From: Usnea hakonensis
Lineage: Eukaryota; Ascomycota; Lecanoromycetes; Lecanorales; Parmeliaceae
Direction of reading: 5' to 3'
NCBI GenBank assembly: GCA_013423325.1
Contig: BLJB01000025.1
Span: forward strand, 1 to 64,000
Length of the DNA: 64,000 nucleotides
This document shows, one piece after another, positions 53,864 through 64,000 of the stretch. The notes below the pieces were generated by a model. It did not search any database. It was given only the letters and a program-made list of their open reading frames with translations, and had not been told where the DNA came from. The stretch's first letter is position 1. Every line of letters starts with the position of its first letter. Made by a program: the position numbers and the translations under genes.

Positions 53864-56800
53864 CTAATAACCCAATTGAGTAAGCCAGATCCCCATCCAG
53901 TCCTTATTAACAGCCTCAAGCGCAGCCATAGTCTTGCTCGCAGAGGTTCCATTCGCCGTGTTATAATGCACCCTGCCCGCCACTCGCTCCTCTTCGAAAG
54001 CTCTGTAGAAATCCAAGATCATAACTGCAGGTTTTTCGGAGAGCTCGTGTGTGTTGTTTCGGTCAATTTGATCGAGCATCCGGATCCATTCGCTTAGTTC
54101 GACGACTTGGGGTTGTGGTTTCATGTGCTTGCATACGGTATCGAGGAGTGACGCCCAGGGGGTGGAGTGGGGGTTTACGATATTGTATGTCAAGGTATGT
54201 CCTGTTTCGGCGGCGAAATGCACAATGTCGAGAATGGACGCGGCTAAAGAGTCCACGGGGATCCAGTCCGCATCGGGCAAGTAGTTTGGAAGGTAGCCGA
54301 GTGACTGAGACGTTTTGACCAATGAAGGAAACCACTCATCTCTATTCCAGACACCGGCTGCTGAGACCGGACCTGCGATTTGGCCTACTCTGAGAATGCT
54401 CACTGGAACTCCGGATTTCTCGCTCGCGATGTTTAAGATGCATTCTGAGACGTGCTTTGACTCTCCGTAACCCATCTCTTGTGCGACGAGGTGGTCGGTG
54501 ACGGGTGTTTCGGGTACTGGCTCATCTTGATGGACCCTCTTCCAATTGCCGACGGATGATATTGATGAGATAAAGACAATGTGTGGATGACGACTGCTTT
54601 GAATGCTCAAGTCGATGAGATTACGCACCCCCTGAATATGACTAGGTTCAAAAGATTCGAGGGCATGGTTGAAGTCAACCTTCCACGCATTGTGTATGAT
54701 GACATCGACGGTAGAAGCTAGCTCATTGAACTGCGCATCTGGAATTCCTAGTTGACATTTCCCATAGTCGGCTTGGATGAACTGCACGCTTGGGAAATCC
54801 AGATAATCCTCGAGGCCGAGATTTGCGAAACCCTGCTCTTGTCTTTCTCGGCCATTCACGGAACGGTTCAAGCAGTAGATCTTCTTGATATCTGGGTCGT
54901 CCAGCAATGACCGCAAAATATGGAGGCCAAGCGATCCAGTAGATCCAGTCAACACAACGTTCAGTTCTTTGGATTCGAGAAGCTGATTCTTCTTCGACGA
55001 TACTTGGGGAAGACCCTCAGTGTACTTGTGTACTAAAGAAGCCATTTGGGTTACGCGTGATATCTGCAGACCATCGTTTTCGTCTCCAGGTATACCATGC
55101 TGGTTTAGCCTCTTGTGAATGAAGTCTGACAGTTTTCTCATCGTAGGATTCGTATACAGCGTCTGCGCTGAGAGCCATGAGACGTTTGATGCAGTAATGC
55201 CGGCTCTGAGAATGCCCACGATTTCCACAGTCTTAAGCGAGTCAAGGCCGAGGACATATAGGTCATCGTCTTTTTTGATTTGGGGCACTTGAAATGATGA
55301 ATTTATAGAAGCATGAACATAGTCATGAACGGCGCTCAAATCGTTTGCTGCAATTAAGATGGGGCCCCGAACTGCTAGGTTGTCTCCCGAATACAATGCC
55401 TCGAGCTCGGGCGCAAACTTTTCCGCCGTCATTTTTCGTATCACAGTCCCTTTTCCGGCCCGTTCGAACCGTTTAGACCCGTTAGCTACTGCTATCATTG
55501 ACCTAATGACTCGAGCGTGACCTGGAGCTTGAGCATTCGCTTGCTCGACCGTCGGCCAGATTTCTTCAACTATGGTTTCCGTTAATATATCGACTCCATC
55601 CCTTGGTTCGACTAGAAGTGCTGGCTGGAACCTGGCAAGTCCGACAATGACAGCCCCTGACAACAATTGATGTCCGGTTATCATTGCTTCGCTCGGCGAT
55701 GGATTGAACTTTTCTCCGTTCGACAAAACGATAATGTCGTCCGTCCGACCATGGAACCTCCACAGATTAGGCTTGGTAGGGTGAGGTCGGAAAAGGTCCT
55801 TAGTGTGCCACTCCTCGACGTCCGGAAAATTGCAAGATAGACTGCGGATGCCCTGAAGTGTGGGATCTCTGTGAAGTACCATTTCATAGGCCTCGTCCTC
55901 GGAAGACCGCATATCAACGCGGCAGCTTGGGTGCCATTCCAAGCTCGCCCAATCCTCGCGTACAGGTACTAGTGTTTGAATTGCGCTAGTCTCTGTTGAA
56001 CCATAGAATTGACAAACATCAGTCACCTGGCTGAATAGATTTCCGGTGGTAGTAGAAAGAGGTCCACCAGCATACAGAAGAAAATCCAAGCTTTTTGCTT
56101 GCTCAAGTCCTTCAGGCTCGATCGCTAGCTGCTCAAATATAGTCGGCGGACAGAAGAGAGCCCGTAGTTTGTAATGCTGCATGATTTCACTGACAAGGTG
56201 CCCAGTTGGAGGTCTATCTGCGGGGCCTAGGACTACAGTTGCTGTTGTGGAGTAGATGGGTAGAGCGATAAGAGCCATAAAGCCACCAAGCTATGATTTT
56301 TTCTCTTTTAGCAACGTTCAACTGCACAGCTGCCGACCTGGAGCTTACATGGAAAGGCGGAAATGCGGCGAAATAGCGACCGCCGCTACTGTCAAAATTC
56401 CACAGTGCCCAGCTCTGGTTCTTTCTACCCTCGACTGTTGGCAATCTACGATCGTTGTCGGCAACTGCCCAAGTTGCGTGGTTCGTTTGGATTGGCTTAG
56501 GAGGCCCTGAACTCATCTAATCAATCCTCCTACCATTTCTATATGGAATAATATTCATTTCACCTGTAGAGCCAGAAGAATGCAAGATCAGAACTGGGTC
56601 TCATCGGACGTCCGAAAAATTCACTTCGTACGGATAATGCTTGTCATATTCCAGGACCATATCGCTTAGCGATTGGACAGCAAAAATCCGAAGGTCCTTC
56701 TTTTCAGTCTGTAAAGCATGAACTTTCTGCGACATTTCTTTACTGTACAAGAACTTGCTACACTTGGTCTGCTCCAGGAGGGAGATGTTCATCCAAGTGG

Positions 56801-57214
56801 AATTCCGCACAGATGGTACAAGAAGCTGGCGAAGTCAATGTGACGCACAGGTAGACGGATCACTTTTGTGGCAATTACCTTGTAACCACACTTTACAGCG
56901 GCAAGAAAAACAATTGCATACCGAAGATCTGAAAGTCCCATGTAAGAGAGTGTCTCAAATACGGTACTTCGCCCGATGATGCTCTCAAGCCAGTAGGCAC
57001 ATCTATTGACAGCCTGTGAGACTTGTCGCATGGTCACATCCTGGAACCCTTTTGATAAGTCTGAGGAAAGTGGTAGCGTTGCGTAGATTCTTTGGGGGTC
57101 AGAACGTGCAAGCTCGTCAACCACTTGAGGTAGTAACCTAGATCCGTAGAGAGGTTCTACGTGACCATTGACGGGTGCGTTATCATACGATTGGGTTGGT
57201 GAGGAGGTGGCCAT
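53864..57214 (-). CDS. NRPS-like adenylate-forming reductase (A-T-R), with one in-frame TGA
   Basis: Four exons, 57214-56879, 56825-56564, 56506-56349 and 56290-53864 (introns 53, 57 and 58 bp), total 1060 codons. Adenylation domain (about 20-540): HSSGSTG-PPKPIQTNH core across the second intron, PPFHLGGF, FYGSTETS, FHGRTDDIIVLSNGEKFNP. Carrier domain: DDLYVLGLDSLKTVE with the phosphopantetheine Ser near 600. Reductase domain: TGSTGSLGLHILRSLL (NADPH loop, about 699), YGESKHVSE (catalytic Tyr and Lys, about 857) and SSISSVGN. The enzyme would adenylate a carboxylic acid, load it on the carrier and release an aldehyde. A TGA at 56601-56603 lies in frame where relatives have an ordinary residue, so the copy is either inactive or misread. 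A GMC oxidoreductase is next door. Confidence 0.85.
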
Positions 57215-57479
57215 GCTGGCAACTCAGACTGATGTTCGGGTGGTACGGTTGTAATTATTATCTCAAGGGACGGTTTGATATACCGCATAGGAAATGGACT
57301 TTCCAATGTACGAGCGATAACCTCTAACATATAGATAGTCGAACTCCAGTACCTCATGTACCGTAAGATTTTAAGCAGGAACGCGGGCCGAGGAGGGATC
57401 CGTACCGTAAGTACCTTAGCTGCAGGTGCTAGCCCTGGAGAATCAAGGCACTTCACTGCTTAGAAGAATTAACACTTGA

Positions 57480-57546
57480 TTCGAAGTTAGTCTTCAATTC
57501 GAAGTTACTTTAGTCTTCACACTTCGAAGCAAGTATGAAGACTAAC
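57480..57546. promoter_or_regulatory. Cluster of TTCGAA palindromes and a 10-bp inverted repeat
   Basis: TTCGAA occurs three times in 49 bp (57480-57485, 57498-57503, 57523-57528), each in a context AYTTCGAAG. In addition GTTAGTCTTC (57486-57495) is exactly inverted at 57537-57546 (GAAGACTAAC). The set is about 270 bp upstream of the reductase start. It looks like a multi-site operator; the binding protein is unknown. Confidence 0.45.
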
Positions 57547-58635
57547 GTCGAGCTTGCTTCAATAAATCTCTCGTTGAAAATTTTCGCAAGGTCTATAGAG
57601 CAAAAAGGGGGGCCGAGGAGTAATCGACGAGAAAGTCCACGGACCCAGCACATATTTCATTGCGGATGAAGATGTCCGCTCGCATACTTCCTTTATTTTG
57701 TGAAAGGCAAGGTGACAATGCATTTGACACAACTAATGCGCCAGAGAACGTTGTCTCTTACGAGTGGGTTGAACTTGTTACTATGCCCCAGATCTTGTAA
57801 GACGGGCTGCGAGCAGGTCAGCTGAGAGCACTATCGTTGTGCACCCCTCTTCCAAATTATCGGCCCCATGCACGAGCACGGAGATGACTTATTTTTGAAA
57901 CACTTTGTCTCTATCAGGACATGTCCGGTGACGCGTATTTAAACCTGTATTCATTGCAGCCTTACATGCGGCACGGCGAAAGCGTACCGAGCCGAAAGTT
58001 GTGTCTGTGGCCGTAAACCTGTAGCAACTTATGGTACGAAAGTTACAAGTCCGGATCAAATCCTCAAAAGTCTGACAAGAGTAAGACCCTTGTGCACAGG
58101 AGGCCAGTATTGGAAGTGAGCTCATACTTATCTTGGAAAAACAAATTGTAAGAGACCTGTACCATCTAACAGCTCCGTGCATCAATAATCGCATAAAATT
58201 TTTATCGAAAAGATGCAGTCTCATGTCCGGCCACAAGATGCAAAGATTTAGCCGTTGCCTGTCCTGTAATAATTAACTATGTCTGGCATTCAAGTTGCTG
58301 TCTCCGACTGGAATACAAAAACTCAGAGCGCTGCAATCAACCATGACGACACCCACTACTAAGCTGCCGCCGCGATCTGTGTCTCAAGAAAGAATCATAA
58401 TGACTCACACACTTCAGTACAACCAAAGGACGTATGAGGTAGGAACCAGCAATGAAGCGGCTAAGAGCGCAGATTAAAGGAGGAGAAATTGCTGTATGGT
58501 ATGGGAATGAGCCGTATGGAAACCCTAACACTTTGTCAGAAATGTTGATATTAGCTATCGTTCAAATAATACAATAAGCGATATGAAATATTCTAAATTT
58601 CTGACATTTACACTGAGAGCCTAGAATATAAAACG

Positions 58636-58689
58636 GCTCGCCGCCTAGTATCACCCTGAGTCCATCGGCGAGCTGGTGAGACCAGCTCG
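58636..58689. promoter_or_regulatory. Overlapping inverted repeats upstream of second GMC gene
   Basis: GCTCGCCG (58636-58643) is inverted at 58666-58673. Overlapping it, a perfect hairpin has arms CGAGCTGGT (58669-58677) and ACCAGCTCG (58681-58689) with a 3-base loop. The two pairs share the CGAGC core, so the structures are mutually exclusive. They are 260 bp upstream of the GMC start. Confidence 0.45.
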
Positions 58690-58948
58690 GTGCCTTAGGG
58701 ACTGACAATTTGAGATCTACTCAAAAAGGTAATTTTTCAGTGTACTGTATCATTTGACTAGATGTAAAGTAAAATTAACGGAAGTTCGAGGAGTTACTAA
58801 GCCTGAGAGTGAAGTTTCCCGGAGTGGCACATTGTGTTCTTTGAATATTTTCATCAAACAGTTTCCTAAACCTTCCTACTACGGAGTAGCTGCCTCATTT
58901 CAAGTCAGCAGAACCTCACCGTTCTCATCCAACCTACCCCTCGCAGAA

Positions 58949-60729
58949 ATGACTGCTCGACAGATCTCGAAAGCCGCCGACTTTGTTATTGTTGGCGGCG
59001 GCACGGCTGGCTTGGTACTTGCCAACAGACTCTCAGAAGACCCAAGCGTCGAGGTACTGGTTCTGGAAAGCGGCAAAAGAATCACCCAAGATCCTGTAGT
59101 CCAAGATCCTAATGCTTGGACGAGCTTACTTGGTCCGGAGACTGCTTGGCAGCTTGAGACGGTCCCGCAAGTAAGTTGAAATTCTTCAAGCGACATTCCG
59201 ACAATAAATCACATATGCACACTCGTGAAGCTAACCAGAATCCCACAATCTTACAGTGCGGATTGAATAATCGCGTGGAAAAGCAGTTTCAGGGCAAAGC
59301 CTTGGGAGGTTCATCCATGATCAACGGTTGCGCATTTATTGCGCCCTCCCGAGCTGGTATTGATGCTTGGGCGAAATTGGGAAACCCGAAATGGACTTAT
59401 GATGCCCTTCTTCCATACTACGAGAAAGTCTACACAATCCATCCTCCTGACGTAAGTACCTGCAAGGCCCTGGGCGTTGACCGTGTTAGCGACACCGTGA
59501 AATCAACTTCACCTGATGGTCCAATCCAAGTGTCCTTTCCCAGCTTGTCGCAAAAGGATCCTATTGTCAAAGCTTGGAACGAGGTCTTCAAAGACATGGG
59601 TTACGAGACAACAGCTGACATCTTCCCAACGCAAAGTGCGGGCAATCGATGCTACACAGCTGCTATCGACCCTCAGACAAAGACTCGGATGTCTGCAGAC
59701 TCACAATATGGCGAACAGGCTTCCCAACGCCCTAACCTTACCATTATGACAGAGGCAACGGTGCTCAAAGTCTTATTTTCAGGCAAATTGCCAGCAAAGA
59801 TGGTTGCGGAAAGTGTTGAAGTTTTGACTGGTGGTGAGACCCATTCAATAAAGGCGAATAAGGAAATTATTTTGTCCGCTGGTGTCTTCCATACCGCAAA
59901 ATTGCTTGAATTGTCTGGTGTGGGTGAAGCACGCCGCCTCAGAAATCTCGACATCCATGTCATCATCGAGAATGCTGGTGTAGGCGAGAATCTGCAAAAC
60001 CATGTCATGTGTATGCGTACATTCGAACTTGAACAGCATGTCAAAAGTGTCAAAGTCGGAGACGGCCTCCAGTCATTGGCGCTTCTGCCTCTTAAGGATC
60101 GCATACAGCAAAAGGAGATGTTCGACGACAATGCACCACCGGCGACAAGCAGTGAGTATGACTTCTACAATGCTGCGCGCGCCGTTCTCGACAGCCCGAA
60201 TGAAGCTTCCTGCAGCGTTTTCATGACGTTCATTGGCCTACCAAACTTTGCCAGTCTCGGTGTTATGCAGAGTATCCCATTTTCGTGTGGGAGTTCTCAC
60301 ATCGCATCGGCGAACCCAGATGACAACCCGGACATTGACCCCCGCTTCTTCGCCAGCCCTTTAGACCTAGACATCATGGCCCATCACCTACTCGCCCTCG
60401 AACAACTTCCCTCGACGAGCCCTCTGGACACCTTCTTCAAGGCCGACGGCCAGCGCATTCCTCCAAACACCGCTGTCACAGATCTCGAGTCGGCGCGCAA
60501 GTACCTGCAAGAGAACGCCGTGACAACGTGGCACTCATGCGGGACCGCGGCCATGTTACCGATTGAGAAAGGTGGCGTTGTCGATCAAGATTTGATAGTG
60601 TACGGTACGAGTAATTTGCGCGTTGTCGATGCGAGCATTTTTCCGGTCATTCCTCAGGCCAATCCGATGAGCACGGTGTATGCCGTGGCCGAGAGAGCGG
60701 CGGATCTAATCAAGGGTATCGGTGTCTGA
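58949..60729 (+). CDS. GMC oxidoreductase, second paralogue
   Basis: Exons 58949-59170 and 59257-60729 (86-bp intron, GTAAGT...TTACAG) give 564 residues. ATG 58949 (MTARQISKAADF) is chosen; the open frame continues upstream only to a TTG. Motifs: FVIVGGGTAG and VLVLESG (FAD), FQGKALGGSSMINGC, H500 in TWHSCGTAAM and N543 in PQANPMSTVYAVAERAADLI. A GTAAGT at 59452 is not used, since the frame through it is conserved with the first GMC gene (ALG...GPIQ-SFP). It lacks a signal peptide. Compared with the gene at 8434-10372 it is 53 residues shorter, mainly in the middle. Divergent from the A-T-R reductase, it may act on the same metabolite. Confidence 0.9.
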
Positions 60730-61328
60730 GAGTCTTGGGGAAGAAAGAGGAGCGGGAAGACCCCCTGTTTCTTAGATAGTTAGAGAAATCCGATTCGACT
60801 TTTTCTTTAAATCAGCTATCTCTATCCTACCCTGCCCTACCCATCCTTCTCAAGCATCCCGTTACGGACCCTCTCAGAATCCGTCGACGCAGAACGAATT
60901 AATCTGCTTCACAGAAGCTCTTGTAGCTATGCTCATTTCCAAATGTGACTTGTTAAAAGAGAATGTCGATATGACCACTCTGGAGATTCGCGCCAGGTTT
61001 GCGCCCGGTCCGATACTAACGTATTCGGATACGAATGATGGTCTTGCAATGGAGATACAAGGAGAGCAAGATAAGACATAAAGTGCCACATTATGCGCGA
61101 GAAGCATTATCAGATTTTCTAAGTCGCCATGTCGTTGTAACATTGGGCAGTTCTTGCCGAGGTGATCTACCACGCTAAAAAAAAAAAAATAGCCCCGCCG
61201 AACTTCATCCTAGCCCATCAACATCGCTCCAGTACTCCGTACAACATACCTACCGAGCATCTCCCGCCATACCCATCTCACTTGCCTCCCTTCTCCACAG
61301 CCCACCAAACCCCGTCCCCACCCAAACC
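60730..61328. other. Intergenic, no gene seen
   Basis: This 599-base stretch between the second GMC gene and the small membrane protein has no supported coding frame. It ends in a C/T-rich leader before the next start codon and includes a run of about 12 A at 61178. Confidence 0.5.
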
Positions 61329-61671
61329 ATGTTCACCCCAACCCAAACCTACAACCACCTCGCGACCGCCGACTCCCTCGCCGAACTCGACAACTGGCAC
61401 GACGAACCCATCGAGAGCGTCGAGAGCAGGAGCCACCAGGTCAATCTCCACCGCAGACCGGGGTTCTTGAAAAAAGGACTGCTTGTGTCGGTTGCGGTGA
61501 ATGCGGTGTTGTTGATGGTGTGTGGGTGGCTGTTTTTGAAATTGAGAGTGTGAGTGCCTGCGTTGCGGGGAGGGGGCTTGGGATGCGGGTGCCGTGGGTC
61601 ATGAGGGAGTTGGCTGATTTTTTGTGTTTAGGGCGCGTACGGCTTGTGCTTTGGAGGGGGATTTGGTGTGA
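61329..61671 (+). CDS. Small single-pass membrane protein
   Basis: The first exon encodes MFTPTQTYNHLATADSLAEL, a polar N-terminal half, then RRPGFLKKG and the membrane helix LLVSVAVNAVLLMVCGWLFL. It either stops at 61553 (74 residues) or splices from GTGAGT at 61550 to the TTTAG at 61627-61631, ending in ARTACALEGDLV (86 residues, stop 61669-61671). Positive charges before the helix suggest an inside N-terminus. The layout recalls the N-terminal anchor of larger fungal membrane proteins, but no catalytic domain follows. No family is assigned. Confidence 0.5.
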
Positions 61672-62244
61672 TTGGGGGGGCTGGTGGAATGGCTATATTT
61701 TGAGTGTGAGGGGGATGAGAAGGGAAGAGGATGAAGGTGCGAGGGATGAATCGCCCATACACTTCGATCCTTGTGGGATGTCCGTGGTACTACAAAAGAT
61801 ACTTGGTGACTCGGCGCCGGGATTAGCGGTCCCATCGGGCTGTTGGAAGAGGAAGTACGCCGCGGCGTCGGGAGTGAACGCTTGGAGCTTCACGCCAGAT
61901 GAATCTCTGAGAGGCAGAGTAGTACTCGTTCAGACGTGCAAAGAAGGTAGCATCCAAAAGAGTAGAACGGACTGCTGGGAAGGGTTGGAATTGCAGTCGG
62001 TAGGGGGAAATGCCAAGTCATTGAGGACAAGCTGTGGGACTAGGAACGATGTGTAATGAGTAAGACACTCTGACGCAGACTGAGGATGGTGTTGCATTGA
62101 AGTTAGCTACCTCACTCTATTCACTCGACATGCTTGATAGTGCTAAATAGCTGAGAGCTCGTTGGTCAAATCTCTCCTGAAAAGACGACGTCTGGGTGAA
62201 GAAAGGAAAGCCGTTGATCAGCGTGGAAGTACGGCTCTGTAGTT
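61672..62244. other. Intergenic, no supported gene
   Basis: A 178-codon open frame crosses this stretch but has no conserved features and begins with a poor start inside the previous gene. It is left uncalled. Confidence 0.4.
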
Positions 62245-62527
62245 CGAGTACGGCACTGCTGTTCTTCTTTTGTGAAACATGCCATACGGTTGAACAGCTG
62301 ATTAGGTGCCAGGACCATTATATTTCAAAGACTATCATATGGGTGCGAGCATGATGCATGTGCATGGAGTAAATATAAAGTCTTCTAGTCCGAGTACGGC
62401 ACTGGTGCTCTTTTGTGAGACATGCAATACCACTGAACAGTTGATTGGGTGCCGGCACCATCATATTAAGACAATCATATGGGTGCGAGCATGATGCATG
62501 TGCAAAGAGCAAATACAAAGTCTTCCA
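62245..62527. repeat. 146-bp tandem duplication, 2 copies
   Basis: Copy 1 starts CGAGTACGGCACTG at 62245 and copy 2 with the same word at 62391. Both continue with a TTTTGTGA, GAACAG, GGTGCC pattern and share the long exact block TCATATGGGTGCGAGCATGATGCATGTGCA apart from spacing. The second copy is shorter by a few bases. They lie just downstream of the secreted-protein gene. Confidence 0.85.
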
Positions 62528-62581
62528 CTTGAGATCAGAAGGGTGGTCGGACATCAAACGCAGCCACAAGATTTGTTACAA

Positions 62582-63380
62582 TCATCCGTGCCCAGGTGGC
62601 TTTTCATCGAAATCATTTCCCCAGGTGTTTGTTCCGTCCGTCTTGTTTACGCCATTGCCCATGTATTCACCCAAAGGCATGACACTCTTCCATTGTACGC
62701 CCTCGCCCATGAAAACACAGTTAGAGTCGTGTGCATGGTAGGGATCCCAACCGTCGTCCATAACATGCCCGGATGGCACCACAGTGTCCAGATAATCCAC
62801 GCAATTGGCGTCACTAAAGACCATTATTTCGTACATCTTTTTATAATCTGTGGTGTCTTTTAGATCAAAGGAGGCGTAGTCGATCCAGATATAACTGCTT
62901 TCGGGCTCTGATCGTAGAAAATCTAGTCAGTGATTGATTCCAGCTGACATACTCAGACATTTAGGCATGTCCAAGAAGAAATCATGCCAGTACATATGTT
63001 AGGATTCAGACTTTGATCAAAGTGGGAATCTGGAATTGGGAGATACGGACCGTAGTAGTGACAATTGCAGGGATCTCCAATGCTGCAATTCATCGGGTCG
63101 AATTGGACCAGTTTGCCTTGATGTTCCTGATATTAGCATACCTTCTGTGACAAGGGTCGGTGCGGCAGAAAGCTCGGAGAGGAAGATTGTTGCGAAAGAT
63201 GTCTTGCAGCCCAGATTTTCGCAAAGACCAGAAGCATCCAACCCCCAAAGCGGACTCACCACTATTTCCCCCTTGGCAAAGCTCGTTGGCTTGACCTTTG
63301 TAGGTGGCAATTTTGGCTGTAAGAGAGATGGAGAGAGCACTTGCGCTTAGGGCTGCGACAATGATGGCGTGGAAATGCAT
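62582..63380 (-). CDS. Small secreted cysteine-containing protein, candidate effector-like
   Basis: Three exons, 63380-63260, 63116-62994 and 62922-62582, give 194 residues; introns are 143 and 71 bp and phases agree. Residues 1-19 (MHFHAIIVAALSASALSIS) form a signal peptide. The mature part contains six cysteines (ELCQGG, MNCSIGDPCNCHYYGP, DANCVDY, DSNCVFM), enough for three disulfides, and is rich in Asp, Gly and Tyr (SSYIWIDYASFDLKD, DDGWDPYHAHD). There is no membrane anchor. No family is recognised; size, signal peptide and cysteines are those of fungal small secreted proteins, but host interaction is not shown. Exon joins are inferred only from splice sites and frame. Confidence 0.6.
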
Positions 63381-64000
63381 CGTGCTTGTGGAAATGCTGA
63401 TTTTTGTTTTGTACAAAGTGGGGGTCGTGGTAATATGTTTTGGAAATAGATTTAGACGGCGGGGAGAGAAATGTCGGCTTAGATTGCGAGAAGAGGTGGT
63501 GGAGAGTAAAGGATGTAGACTTGACGTCGCGTTAATCAAAGGTCCAGCCTTAGTGTACTTTCAGAGGCTGATGAATTAGAGACTTCTGATCGAGCGATAC
63601 TTGTGCGAATGGTGGAGATTGGAATTAGAAATTTGAGGAATATAAAAAGAGAAGGAAACAAAAGAGAGAAGAAGAGGAAAGGGGTTTTCTTTGACAGTCA
63701 TGGATTAGGCTGCCTAGAGTTCGAGAGAACGGAGGCACACAACCTGTTACTCATGCTGCAGAGAAGATGTGACAGGTATGGTTGATGCCCTCCATTGGTC
63801 AAACGAGGTACGTTTCATGATCCTCAGAGACTCATTACAGTAAGGGCCGAGTTGGAAGAGAAGACTGAAAGGATGAAACGATGTCGTGACTCAATATTCG
63901 TCCTCTCAAGCCAGGGCAATGTCTCACGCTCGAACGAGGCAGACTCATCGTGAATCCTGCAGCTGCTTGGGGTGCTTCATAAGATGAAGCGATGAAACGA
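63381..64000. other. Right end of window, no gene recognised
   Basis: Presumably the promoter of the secreted-protein gene and beyond. A GA-rich stretch at 63630-63690 produces a Lys-rich chance frame. Nothing else is supported. Confidence 0.45.

Larger units (their letters stand above)
57215..58948. promoter_or_regulatory. Divergent intergenic region between reductase and GMC gene
   Basis: These 1.7 kb separate the start codons of two divergent genes. No coding frame is convincing. Two inverted-repeat structures are described separately (57480-57546 and 58636-58689). Confidence 0.5.

Noticed and set aside
59452..59460. GTAAGT as a second intron donor in the GMC gene at 58949
   Set aside because: The frame through it is conserved with the paralogue at 8434-10372, so no intron is needed.
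61520..62056. 178-codon plus-strand frame
   Set aside because: It starts inside the small membrane-protein gene, has no recognisable motif and biased composition.
1..64000. CRISPR arrays, bacterial operons, rRNA or tRNA genes
   Set aside because: No spaced direct-repeat array, no Shine-Dalgarno-linked genes and no cloverleaf were found; the genome is fungal.

Overview
The window is nuclear DNA of a filamentous ascomycete (Pezizomycotina). The evidence is many short introns (41-165 bp, GT-AG), a HET-domain gene, fungus-specific families (LaeA-like methyltransferase, SUR7, FSH1, adenylate-forming reductase), and long AT-rich tracts with the C-to-T / G-to-A signature of repeat-induced point mutation (RIP). 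No tRNA, rRNA or CRISPR array was seen.

Layout. 1-1935 is a RIP-degraded repeat. 2349-13000 is an accessory patch: a RIP-damaged flavin oxidase pseudogene, an acyltransferase, a cupin, a GMC oxidoreductase, a LaeA-like methyltransferase and an FSH1-type hydrolase, like orphan tailoring genes of a decayed metabolite cluster. 13243-28360 is mostly conserved housekeeping: ethanolamine/choline phosphotransferase, a PNPOx-like flavoprotein, SUR7-like protein, Rogdi/RAV2, lipoyl synthase and RSM22 on a shared promoter, a HET protein, and exosome subunit RRP40.

28432-33997 is a structurally complete but RIP-killed Ty1/copia retrotransposon (321-bp LTRs, AAAAG target duplication, half-tRNA primer site, polypurine tract), inserted 71 bp upstream of RRP40. 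Then come an alpha/beta hydrolase, a 2OG-Fe(II) oxygenase interrupted by an assembly gap, a GPI-anchored protein and the ribosome-associated Hsp70 SSZ1.

43599-51935 looks like a signalling or self/non-self island: a CorA-like membrane protein, a 71-residue three-exon gene, a protein kinase fused to a STAND-like module that lacks a P-loop, and a convergent 1006-residue AAA ATPase. 53864-60729 holds a divergent pair: an A-T-R carboxylic acid reductase with one in-frame TGA, and a second GMC oxidoreductase, separated by a promoter region rich in inverted repeats. The right end holds a small membrane protein, a 146-bp tandem duplication and a six-cysteine secreted protein.

Exon models were built by hand from frame, splice consensus and family conservation. 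Where all phases and family lengths agree (phosphotransferase, SUR7, Rogdi, RRP40, SSZ1, AAA ATPase) they are firm. Several genes carry frame breaks at homopolymers or next to N bases, so sequencing error must be excluded before calling them pseudogenes.
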